Below, piece after piece: positions 1 through 5,485 of a DNA stretch of 5,485 nucleotides. Under the pieces are notes generated by a model, which saw only the letters and a list, made by a program, of their open reading frames with translations, had not been told where the DNA came from and searched no databases. Position numbers and translations under genes: made by a program. Source of the stretch: Gammaproteobacteria bacterium (GTDB taxonomy: Bacteria; Pseudomonadota; Gammaproteobacteria; Steroidobacterales; JABDKV01); contig JAOTXR010000176.1 of NCBI GenBank assembly GCA_029862285.1, positions 1-5,485 of the forward strand, written 5' to 3'. Numbering within the stretch: position 1 is the first letter of the stretch; each line of letters starts with the position of its first letter.

Positions 1-150
1 TGGATTGCGCTCGCGATAGTCGCCGCGATGTTCGCCGCGCGCCAGATGAATCGGTACCTGCTCGTGGTCCACACCCTTCAAGTGCAGGGCGATGCGCACG
101 CGATATGCGGCACTGCTGCGCCAGTACGTATATAACTTTATCCGGGACAC
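1..150 (-). CDS. maiA: Maleylacetoacetate isomerase (zeta-class glutathione transferase), N-terminal 50 codons, cut by the window edge
   Basis: Glutathione-dependent cis-trans isomerase that converts 4-maleylacetoacetate to 4-fumarylacetoacetate in cytoplasmic tyrosine/homogentisate degradation. Translating the minus strand gives the start of the thioredoxin-like GST domain, with the zeta-class signature [14 protein letters not shown] at residues 9-22. S12 and S13 match the catalytic Ser-Ser. The Cys of the eukaryotic SSC motif is Ala here, which is common in bacterial MaiA. The fragment ends in ERNP at 47-50, where the family normally continues with an NPQG-type stretch. About three quarters of the protein (family about 210-220 aa) lies outside the window. 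The start is chosen as GTG at 148-150, the only ATG/GTG/TTG in this frame back to the in-frame stop at 217-219. It lies 2 nt after the hpd stop codon, so translation is probably coupled. Many relatives begin M-K-L-Y, and the codon at that Met position is ATA here. Identification is firm; the start is less so. Confidence 0.88.
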   Translation of the reverse strand, partial: MSRIKLYTYWRSSAAYRVRIALHLKGVDHEQVPIHLARGEHRGDYRERNP

Positions 151-152
151 GC

Positions 153-1205
153 CTAGATAACGCCTCGTTTTTGCTGGTCGCGCTCGATGGAATCGAACAA
201 GGCCTGGAAATTGCCCTCACCGAAACCTTCGTTACCCTTGCGTTGAATAATCTCAAAAAAGATCGGGCCAATACACGTCTGGGTAAAGATCTGCAGCAAC
301 TTCTGGTGTTGCGCTTTTGGATCGGCATCGATGAGGATGTAATTGCGATTCATACGCTCCAGATCTTCGCCATGCTTTGGAATCCGCCCTGGTACCAGTT
401 CGTAATAGGCATCGGGAACGTCGAGAAACTCGAGGCCGTTACTGCGCAATCCCTCGACGGTGGTATAGATATCGTCGGTGAACATGGCGATGTGCTGTAT
501 ACCTTCACCGTTGTATTCCTCGAGGTACTCCGCGATCTGTGATTTGTTGTCGGCTGACTCATTGATTGGAATGCGCACTCTGCCGTCCGGTGCAGTCATG
601 GCACGTGAGAGCAGGCCAGTCTTGGCGCCCTTGATATCGAAATACCGAATTTCCTCGAAATCAAACAGATTCTCGTAGAATTCCGACCATTTGTTCATGT
701 TGCCCTGGTAAACGTTGTGCGTGAGATGATCGATAAACTTCAAGCCGAGGCCGGCTGGTGCCTGGTCGACATCTGGCAATGGCCTGAATTCATCAATATA
801 GATGGCCGCGTCATCGTCCGGCACGAGATACAGAGCCGAACCGCCGATGCCTTCGATGACCGGACCGGGCAGTGCGAGAGTTTCGGCGCGATTATCGAAC
901 GCTTTCCCGCCCCGCTGCCTGGCCAGGTCAAAGGCCTTGGCGGGATCCTCGAAACGCACGGCAAAGCCGCAGGCACAAGGGCCATGCGCGGCAGCGAAGT
1001 CGGCCGCGAAACTGTCGGGTTCCTCGTTGACGAGAAAATTCACTGAATTCTGCCGCCACAGCGAGATCTTCTTGTCGTTGTGTACAGCGACTCGGGTGAA
1101 TCCCAGCCGGGTAAACAAATCGGTCAGCTGGGCAGGATCGGGAGCGGAAAATTCGACGAATTCGAACCCGTGAATTCCCGTGGGGTTTTCACGAATTTCA
1201 GTCAT
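153..1205 (-). CDS. hpd: 4-hydroxyphenylpyruvate dioxygenase
   Basis: Non-heme Fe(II) enzyme that converts 4-hydroxyphenylpyruvate and O2 to homogentisate and CO2, the second step of tyrosine degradation. At 350 aa it is close to the Pseudomonas enzyme (about 357). Two vicinal-oxygen-chelate halves are visible: residues about 10-140 (degenerate, no metal site) and about 155-350 (catalytic). The iron triad aligns as H160 (DHLTHNV), H238 (GIQHIA) and E318 (FFEIIQRKG). Substrate-pocket residues known in the family are also present: S200, N215 (PIN), Q223 (KSQ), Q237, Q305 and F307 (LLQIF), and N332-F333 in the C-terminal FGEGNF gate. N215 and F333 favour HPPD over the related hydroxymandelate synthase. 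The ATG start is supported by AGGAGT at 1215-1220 on the complementary strand, 9 nt upstream. It follows kynA after 90 nt and is followed by maiA after 2 nt. No truncation or missing ligand is seen. Confidence 0.97.
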   Translation of the reverse strand: MTEIRENPTGIHGFEFVEFSAPDPAQLTDLFTRLGFTRVAVHNDKKISLWRQNSVNFLVNEEPDSFAADFAAAHGPCACGFAVRFEDPAKAFDLARQRGGKAFDNRAETLALPGPVIEGIGGSALYLVPDDDAAIYIDEFRPLPDVDQAPAGLGLKFIDHLTHNVYQGNMNKWSEFYENLFDFEEIRYFDIKGAKTGLLSRAMTAPDGRVRIPINESADNKSQIAEYLEEYNGEGIQHIAMFTDDIYTTVEGLRSNGLEFLDVPDAYYELVPGRIPKHGEDLERMNRNYILIDADPKAQHQKLLQIFTQTCIGPIFFEIIQRKGNEGFGEGNFQALFDSIERDQQKRGVI

Positions 1206-1226
1206 TTTGATTTAACTCCTGTAGAC

Positions 1227-1260
1227 ACGGCGCCCACGAAGCGTAGCCCCGGGGCGCCGT
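1227..1260 (-). repeat. GC-rich inverted repeat (hairpin) in the kynA-hpd gap
   Basis: Perfect 9-bp inverted repeat: ACGGCGCCC at 1227-1235 and GGGCGCCGT at 1252-1260, with a 16-nt loop. A 10-bp palindrome, GCCCCGGGGC (1246-1255), overlaps the right arm and could compete with the long stem. In the kynA-hpd transcript the stem begins about 35 nt after the kynA stop codon and ends 6 nt before the hpd Shine-Dalgarno. No U-run follows it on either strand, so it does not look like an intrinsic terminator. It could be a processing or stabilising stem, a translation modulator, or one copy of a dispersed intergenic repeat. The sequence is directly visible; the role is unknown. Confidence 0.6.
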
Positions 1261-1295
1261 AAAGGTAATACGTAATCATACTAAAGACACTGCCG

Positions 1296-2153
1296 TCAGG
1301 CCTGAATTTCAGTGCGAACCTCGAGCAATTCCGGGAAAAACTGGATTTCCAGCGCCCGCCGCAGGAATGGCACACCGGAAGATCCGCCGGTCCCGGATTT
1401 GTAACCAATGATCCGTTCAACAGTCTTCATGTGCCGAAATCGCCATAGCTGAAAATTCTCTTCCAGGTCCACCAGCTTTTCCGACACGTCATAGGCGTCC
1501 CAATAACGCTGCGGATTTTCGTAGATTCTCTTGAAGACTTTGACCACACCGGGGTGTGAGGTATAGGCCTCGCCCCAGTCGCGATTGACCCGGTCCTCGG
1601 GCACGTCATGTCCGTTCCGGGCCAGGTGGCGCAAAAATTCATCGTAAATACTCGGACGGTTTAGCCATTCAGCAAGCGCCCGCCCGCCTGCCGTGCCGAC
1701 CCCGTGGATGTCGAGCATCGACCGGTTCTTGTTGCCCAGCGCAAACTCGAATTGCCGGTATTGCAGCGACTGAAAGCCGGAGGCCGTTCCGAGGACATCG
1801 CGCATTTGTACATATTCGACCGGTGTCAGGGTTTCAAGCACAGCCCACTGGCTGAACAGTTGCTGCTGAACCATTTTAATACGTGCAATTATCTTGATGC
1901 ATGGCTCCAGATGATCGTTGCGGATCATGTCCAGAGCCGCGCGCAACTCGTGCAGACTCAGCTTGAACCAGAGTTCGGCAATCTGGTGCTGGACAATAAA
2001 CAACATCTCATCGTGATGCGGCGGGTCGGCACGCGGATGCTGTGCCCCGAGTATGGCATCAAGACCCAGATATTCGGAGTAGGTCAGGTCCTGGGTTTCA
2101 ACGCGTGCCAGGCCGCTTTCGAGATCTTTGTCTTTCATACTAAAGTCGCTCAT
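1296..2153 (-). CDS. kynA: Tryptophan 2,3-dioxygenase
   Basis: Cytoplasmic heme enzyme that opens the pyrrole ring of L-tryptophan with O2 to give N-formylkynurenine, the first and committed step of the kynurenine pathway. From the chosen start it is 285 aa, near the family's usual 280-300. The residues known from the Xanthomonas campestris enzyme are present at matching spacing: F52 and H56 (FIVQHQ, active-site base region), Y114 and R118 (EYVQMR, substrate carboxylate), H241 (RFRHMKTVERIIG, proximal heme ligand) and T255 (GTGGSSG). The frame is open upstream to 2330, but that stretch lacks family similarity and covers the divergent promoter region, so ATG at 2151-2153 (MSDFSMKDKD) is preferred. 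The Shine-Dalgarno there is weak, and ATG at 2136-2138 (280 aa) is a reasonable alternative. It is first in the minus-strand unit with hpd and maiA. Formamidase and kynureninase are not in the window. Confidence 0.97.
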   Translation of the reverse strand: MSDFSMKDKDLESGLARVETQDLTYSEYLGLDAILGAQHPRADPPHHDEMLFIVQHQIAELWFKLSLHELRAALDMIRNDHLEPCIKIIARIKMVQQQLFSQWAVLETLTPVEYVQMRDVLGTASGFQSLQYRQFEFALGNKNRSMLDIHGVGTAGGRALAEWLNRPSIYDEFLRHLARNGHDVPEDRVNRDWGEAYTSHPGVVKVFKRIYENPQRYWDAYDVSEKLVDLEENFQLWRFRHMKTVERIIGYKSGTGGSSGVPFLRRALEIQFFPELLEVRTEIQA

Positions 2154-2260
2154 GCTCAGCAGTGTTTGCCCCCCACGCGGGAACTGGCACATGCCCTGAT
2201 GCAAATCCGGGATGCCCCGATCTAACGCCTGCTGCAGCGCTGTGTTACAGGAACATGCAT

Positions 2261-2288
2261 AGTTTACGCCGGTTGTGGCAGCGCACAA
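2261..2288 (-). promoter_or_regulatory. Weak candidate promoter for the kynA-hpd-maiA unit
   Basis: On the minus strand, TTGTGC (complement of 2283-2288) and TAAACT (complement of 2261-2266) are separated by 16 nt, giving a sigma-70-like arrangement with a poor -35 and a 4/6 -10. Transcription from here would give kynA a leader of about 100 nt. A short interrupted palindrome, TGTT-N5-AACA (2243-2255), lies near the expected transcription start. The position is plausible, but hexamers of this quality occur by chance. Confidence 0.25.
2273..2288. promoter_or_regulatory. Candidate operator palindrome in the divergent control region
   Basis: TTGTGGCAGCGCACAA is a perfect 5-bp inverted repeat with a 6-nt spacer (TTGTG-N6-CACAA). 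It overlaps the candidate -35 of the kynA-side promoter and sits where a -35 would be expected for the TATAAT box facing E1 alpha, so a bound regulator could touch both units. The half-sites resemble CRP-type TGTG/CACA, but the spacing is 2 nt too short for a canonical CRP site. A repeat this short is expected by chance in a region this size. Confidence 0.25.
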
Positions 2289-2300
2289 AGTCACTTGGGT

Positions 2301-2306
2301 TATAAT
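2301..2306 (+). promoter_or_regulatory. Candidate -10 box for the 2-oxo acid dehydrogenase operon
   Basis: A perfect TATAAT lies about 100 nt upstream of the chosen E1 alpha start and is followed by a GC-rich stretch, typical of a proteobacterial sigma-70 -10 element. No convincing -35 lies 16-18 nt upstream. The nearest TTG-type hexamer (2273-2278) is 22 nt away, and there is no TG extended -10. The promoter may therefore depend on an activator. The expected leader is roughly 90 nt. Confidence 0.45.
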
Positions 2307-2391
2307 GCCGCGCGTCGTCGGGGGGTGCATCCGCGCCCATTGAAAACCGGCCTTAGCCTGAATGCTAAAAGAGCGGCCCTACACTGGCCTG

Positions 2392-2398
2392 GAAGAGG
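2392..2398 (+). promoter_or_regulatory. Ribosome binding site that decides the TTG start of E1 alpha
   Basis: GAAGAGG lies 7 nt before the TTG at 2406-2408. It is the best Shine-Dalgarno match near the 5' end of the frame, and no ATG occurs in frame between the upstream stop and the conserved domain. It therefore selects TTG over the far-upstream TTG at 2295. Confidence 0.65.
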
Positions 2399-2405
2399 TT
2401 TCGCC

Positions 2406-3491
2406 TTGAAAAAGACTGTCGCTGAATACCGTGTCGAATACCTGCAAATACTCGGGCCCGATGGCAAGGCAGTCGGCGATATGCCGGCTTTTGCCCGTGA
2501 CCCGGAAGAACTGCTGAAGATGTATCGACTGATGTCGCTGACGCGGGTGTTCGATACCAAGGCTATCAACCTGCAGCGGACCGGAAGACTGGGCACTTAT
2601 GCCTCTTGCCTGGGTCACGAAGCAGCGCACGTCGGTATGGGTGCCGCCATGCGTCCGGAGGATGTATTTGCGCCGATGTACCGCGAGTATGGCGCGCAGT
2701 TCTGGCGTGGCGTGAAGATGTCAGAAATTCTCATGTACTGGGGCGGCGACGAGCGCGGCAACGATTTTGCAGTTCCGAAACACGACTTTCCCTGGTGCGT
2801 GCCGATCGCCACTCAGTGTCTGCTCGCCGCAGGCGCCGCCATGGCAATGAAGTTGCGCGGTGAAAAGCGCTGCGCGGTTTCTTCGATCGGCGATGGCGGC
2901 ACTTCGGAGGGCGCATTCTACGAGGCGCTAAACCTCGCCGGCGCACAACAGCTGCCGGCAATATTCGTCGTCGTAAACAACAAATGGGCCATCTCGGTAC
3001 CGTTGCATTTGCAGACCGCCGCCGAAACGCTGGCACAGAAAGCGATAGCGGCCGGGATGCCGGGAATTCAGGTTGACGGCAACGATGTCATAGCGATGCG
3101 GGCAGCAACCGAGGCGGCCCTCGAGCGCGCGCGCAACGGTGGCGGACCAGCTTTGATAGAAGCAATGACCTACAGATTGTCGGATCACACCACTGCAGAC
3201 GATGCCACTCGCTACCGGCCACAAGAAGAAGTGGACGAAGCCTGGGAAATCGAACCAATGATCAGAATCCGAAACTACCTTATGGCGCAAGGGCTGTGGG
3301 ACGAGCAGCGCGAGCAGGCAATGCTGGTTGAATGCGGCCATGAGGTCGATGCCGCCGTAGAAACTTATTTAAGCACGGAGAAGATGCCAGTGACGGCCAT
3401 GTTCGATCACATGTATGACGAACTGCCCGAAGCAATGCAGGAGCAGCGCGAGAATGCCATTCGCTTCGAAGGCTCGGGAGGCGGACACTGA
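2406..3491 (+). CDS. pdhA: 2-oxo acid dehydrogenase E1 component, alpha subunit (pyruvate dehydrogenase type)
   Basis: Thiamine-diphosphate-binding half of the alpha2-beta2 E1. It decarboxylates a 2-oxo acid and passes the acyl group to lipoyl-E2. From the TTG start it is 361 aa (MKKTVAEYRVEYLQIL...), normal for the family. Visible marks are LQRTGRLGTYAS near residue 57, YREYG at 92-96, the ThDP/Mg motif GDGGTSEG at 162-169 ending in NN at 191-192 (VVNNKWAIS), and the active-site loop SDHTTADDATRYR with H261. It lacks the N-terminal extension of longer branched-chain E1 alpha proteins. This family is commonly annotated as pyruvate dehydrogenase, but similar proteins also occur beside leucine dehydrogenase in pseudomonads (from memory), so a branched-chain substrate is possible. 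The C-terminal Gly-rich tail (GSGGGH) is encoded by the bases that form the next gene's Shine-Dalgarno. Its TGA overlaps the E1 beta ATG by 1 nt. The complex type is firm; the substrate is uncertain. Confidence 0.93.
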   Translation: MKKTVAEYRVEYLQILGPDGKAVGDMPAFARDPEELLKMYRLMSLTRVFDTKAINLQRTGRLGTYASCLGHEAAHVGMGAAMRPEDVFAPMYREYGAQFWRGVKMSEILMYWGGDERGNDFAVPKHDFPWCVPIATQCLLAAGAAMAMKLRGEKRCAVSSIGDGGTSEGAFYEALNLAGAQQLPAIFVVVNNKWAISVPLHLQTAAETLAQKAIAAGMPGIQVDGNDVIAMRAATEAALERARNGGGPALIEAMTYRLSDHTTADDATRYRPQEEVDEAWEIEPMIRIRNYLMAQGLWDEQREQAMLVECGHEVDAAVETYLSTEKMPVTAMFDHMYDELPEAMQEQRENAIRFEGSGGGH

Positions 3492-4468
3492 TGCCACGAA
3501 TCGCTCTCATCGAAGGCGTCACCATGGCATTGGCACATGAACTGCGCCGCGACGAAAGCGTAGTCGTTCTCGGCGAGGATGTCGGGGTCAACGGTGGTGT
3601 ATTTCGCGCCACGGCCGGCCTGCAACAGCAATTCGGCAAGCAGCGCGTCATGGATACCCCGCTGGCGGAAAACATGATTGCGGGTATGTCGGTTGGCATG
3701 GCGGCCCACGGCATGCGCCCCGTTGCCGAGATCCAGTTCATGGGATTCATCTATCCTGCGGTAGACCAGATGATCAGCCATGCCGGTCGCCTGCGACACC
3801 GCACTCGTGGCCGGCTACACTGCCCCATGGTATTGCGTGCGCCGTTCGGTGGCGGCATCCATGCACCGGAGCACCATTCTGAAAGCACTGAAGCATTGTT
3901 TGCTCATATGCCGGGCGTGAGAGTTGTAATTCCTTCCTCGCCGTCGCGAGCTTATGGCCTGCTGCTGGCGGCGATACGCGATCCGGATCCAGTCGTATTC
4001 CTCGAGCCCAAACGCATTTACCGCCTCGTAAAACAGGAAGTCGAAGACAACGGTGAGGCCTTGCCACTGGATGTGTGCTACATACTGCGTGAAGGCGACG
4101 ATGTCACGGTCGTGACCTGGGGCGCGATGACCCACGAAACCCTTCGGGCAGCGAGTGAGCTTGAGAGCGAAGGGATTGACTGCGAAATCATAGATCTTGC
4201 AACAATTAGCCCAATGGATATTGAGACGATTCTCGAGTCGGTCGAAAAAACCGGGCGACTGGTCATCGTGCACGAGGCAGCCAGGACTTGCGGGGTCGGT
4301 GCGGAGGTTGCCGCACAGGTGGCGGAAAATGCAATTTACGACCTGCAGGCGCCGATTCAGCGTGTTACCGGTTACGATACAGTAATGCCTTTGTTCCGGC
4401 TCGAGATGGAGTATCTGCCGAGCGTCGCGCGGATCAAAGACGCCATCAAGACGACGCTCGAGGAATGA
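3491..4468 (+). CDS. pdhB: 2-oxo acid dehydrogenase E1 component, beta subunit
   Basis: Partner of E1 alpha; it supplies the pyrimidine-binding side of the ThDP site and the docking surface for E2. At 325 aa it has the usual length. The transketolase-like pyrimidine domain (about 1-180) shows LGEDVG at 27-32 and MDTPLAE with E60, the glutamate expected to activate the cofactor aminopyrimidine. APFGGGIHAPEHHSES at 117-132 holds the conserved His pair H128-H129, and PGVRVVIPSSP follows at 141-151. The C-terminal transketolase domain (about 195-320) includes VTVVTWGAM and the closing EYLPSVARIKDAI. The start overlaps the E1 alpha stop (TGATG), with GGAGG at 3477-3481, 9 nt upstream, so translational coupling is likely. 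The HAPEHHSES form differs from the HHHSQS-like form of many bacterial PDH beta subunits and leaves the substrate open. No key residue is missing. Confidence 0.94.
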   Translation: MPRIALIEGVTMALAHELRRDESVVVLGEDVGVNGGVFRATAGLQQQFGKQRVMDTPLAENMIAGMSVGMAAHGMRPVAEIQFMGFIYPAVDQMISHAGRLRHRTRGRLHCPMVLRAPFGGGIHAPEHHSESTEALFAHMPGVRVVIPSSPSRAYGLLLAAIRDPDPVVFLEPKRIYRLVKQEVEDNGEALPLDVCYILREGDDVTVVTWGAMTHETLRAASELESEGIDCEIIDLATISPMDIETILESVEKTGRLVIVHEAARTCGVGAEVAAQVAENAIYDLQAPIQRVTGYDTVMPLFRLEMEYLPSVARIKDAIKTTLEE

Positions 4469-4481
4469 CGGGGATTTCTGC

Positions 4482-5485
4482 ATGAGCACTTTTAATCTGC
4501 CCGACCTGGGTGAGGGTCTGCCGGAAGCCGAGATCGTGACCTGGCACGTCAGGGAAGGCGACAAGATCCAGGTCGATCAGCCACTCGTCTCGGTCGAGAC
4601 AGCCAAGGCTGTCGTCGAGGTGCCGTCGCCGCAATCAGGTGTCATCGCGAGATTGCACGCGGGTGAAGGAGACATCGTCGAGACCGGCAAGCCGCTGGTC
4701 GATTTCGCCGGAGATCAGGGCGTGGCCGTTGCACCTGCCCCAAAACAACCGGAAACGGGTGACGACAGTGGAACTGTCGTGGGCAGTATGCCGACCAGTG
4801 ACGAACTGCTCGTTGAAACCGCCATTGTCGGCCGCCGCAGACGCCGGAAAACAGGTCGGGTAAAGGCAGCACCCGCGGTGCGCGCACTGGCAAAGAAAAT
4901 GCACGTCGACCTGAGCGAGGTTACGCCCAGCGGCAAGAACGGACTTGTCACCGCCAACGATGTCAGAACTTTTGCACAATCCAACTCAGTAATCGGTCCG
5001 GCCCTGCCGCCGCCAGCGCCACGCACTGATATCGAATACGGCAAGCCCGAACAGCTACGCGGTCCACGGCGTGCCATGTCACAGAGCATGAGTTTTTCGC
5101 GCGACCAGGTTGCCGCCTGCACGCTGTTCGACGATGCCGATATTCATGACTGGGCCCGCGGCCAGGACATCACAACACGTGTTTTGCGTAGCATTGTCGC
5201 TGGTTGCCGCGCAGAGCCAGGATTGAATGCCTGGTACGATGCCGAATCCAACAGCCGCACTCTGATCGAACAGATTGATCTGGCCATGGCCGTTGACACG
5301 CCCGACGGGTTGATCGTCCCCGTGCTACGCGACATCGGCCATCAAGACAGCCGCCAGTTGCGTTCAGCAGTGGATAAAATCAAGGTCGCGACACGCAACC
5401 GAACTGTGGTGCCGACCGACATGAAAGACCCGACAATTACGCTTTCAAATTTCGGCATGATGGCGGGCCGCTATGCCACACCGGT
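4482..5485 (+). CDS. 2-oxo acid dehydrogenase E2 component (lipoyl acyltransferase), 3' end cut by the window
   Basis: Dihydrolipoamide acyltransferase core of the complex; it takes the acyl group from E1 and transfers it to CoA. 334 codons are visible with no stop before the window edge. A single lipoyl domain occupies residues 1-76, with the lipoyl lysine K42 in VETAKAVVEVPSP. An acidic/Pro linker follows, then a basic patch of five Arg (118-122), the peripheral-subunit-binding domain at about 128-165 (APAVRALAKKM...GLVTANDV), a Pro-rich linker, and the catalytic CAT-like domain from about 190 (LRGPRRAMSQSM). The catalytic part includes LIVPVLRDI and TLSNFGMMAGRYATPV. The active-site HRxxDG motif should lie just past the window. 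ATG at 4482 is 13 nt after the E1 beta stop, with GGGGA at 4470-4474. By convention it would be pdhC or bkdB depending on substrate, which is unresolved. E3 is not in the window. Confidence 0.93.
   Translation, partial: MSTFNLPDLGEGLPEAEIVTWHVREGDKIQVDQPLVSVETAKAVVEVPSPQSGVIARLHAGEGDIVETGKPLVDFAGDQGVAVAPAPKQPETGDDSGTVVGSMPTSDELLVETAIVGRRRRRKTGRVKAAPAVRALAKKMHVDLSEVTPSGKNGLVTANDVRTFAQSNSVIGPALPPPAPRTDIEYGKPEQLRGPRRAMSQSMSFSRDQVAACTLFDDADIHDWARGQDITTRVLRSIVAGCRAEPGLNAWYDAESNSRTLIEQIDLAMAVDTPDGLIVPVLRDIGHQDSRQLRSAVDKIKVATRNRTVVPTDMKDPTITLSNFGMMAGRYATP

Noticed and set aside
105..542. 145-codon plus-strand open frame
   Set aside because: It lies opposite hpd and has no recognisable domain. The hpd frame is fully conserved with all catalytic residues, so this is a shadow frame.
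1227..1260. Intrinsic terminator between kynA and hpd
   Set aside because: The stem is strong, but neither strand has a T-run after it, and on the coding strand it is followed at once by the hpd ribosome binding site.
1704..2225. 173-codon plus-strand open frame opposite kynA
   Set aside because: Antisense shadow of a clear tryptophan 2,3-dioxygenase; no family motif or ribosome binding site is visible.
2273..2288. Canonical CRP/Vfr binding site
   Set aside because: CRP sites have TGTGA-N6-TCACA, that is TGTG-N8-CACA. Here the TGTG and CACA cores are only 6 nt apart.
2154..2330. N-terminal extension of kynA by 59 residues
   Set aside because: The extra sequence has no similarity to the family's N-terminus, covers the divergent promoter region, and would make the protein longer than typical.
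2295..2405. N-terminal extension of E1 alpha by 37 residues from TTG at 2295
   Set aside because: It would place the start codon upstream of the TATAAT box at 2301-2306 and lacks a Shine-Dalgarno. The family start matches the TTG at 2406 with GAAGAGG in front.
3815..4564. 249-codon minus-strand open frame opposite E1 beta
   Set aside because: Long but antisense to an intact E1 beta and running into E2; no motif is recognised, and high-GC codon bias commonly leaves such frames open.

Overview
The window reads as a compact stretch of an ordinary proteobacterial chromosome, most likely a gammaproteobacterium. This is an inference from protein motifs that resemble Xanthomonas and Pseudomonas type enzymes, moderate-to-high GC content judged by eye (not computed), and tightly packed operons with 1-13 nt gene junctions. 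There is no sign of mobile elements, RNA genes or CRISPR. It holds six protein-coding genes in two divergent transcription units, and the outermost gene at each end is cut by the window edge.

Left half, minus strand (1-2153), transcribed right to left: tryptophan 2,3-dioxygenase (kynA, 1296-2153), 4-hydroxyphenylpyruvate dioxygenase (hpd, 153-1205) and the first 50 codons of maleylacetoacetate isomerase (maiA, 1-150). This is an aromatic amino acid catabolic unit. KynA opens the indole ring of tryptophan. Hpd turns the tyrosine-derived keto acid into homogentisate. MaiA acts two steps later, after homogentisate dioxygenase, whose gene is not in the window. A 90-nt gap between kynA and hpd carries a perfect 9-bp inverted repeat just upstream of the hpd ribosome binding site.

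Right half, plus strand (2406-5485): E1 alpha, E1 beta and the lipoyl-bearing E2 (3' truncated) of a thiamine-diphosphate-dependent 2-oxo acid dehydrogenase complex. The genes are joined by a 1-nt overlap and a 13-nt gap. The proteins are of the type usually annotated as pyruvate dehydrogenase E1 alpha/beta, but the context and some motifs also fit a branched-chain or broad-range 2-oxo acid dehydrogenase. The substrate cannot be settled from sequence alone. E1 alpha appears to start at a TTG codon preceded by a good Shine-Dalgarno sequence.

The 252-nt divergent control region (2154-2405) contains a perfect TATAAT box facing the dehydrogenase genes, a weaker candidate promoter facing kynA, and a short palindrome between them that could serve both. 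Overall the window links disposal of Trp and Tyr carbon with an acyl-CoA-forming dehydrogenase complex. I see no previously undescribed system. The points worth checking are start codons, the intergenic hairpin, the shared promoter region and the substrate of the dehydrogenase.
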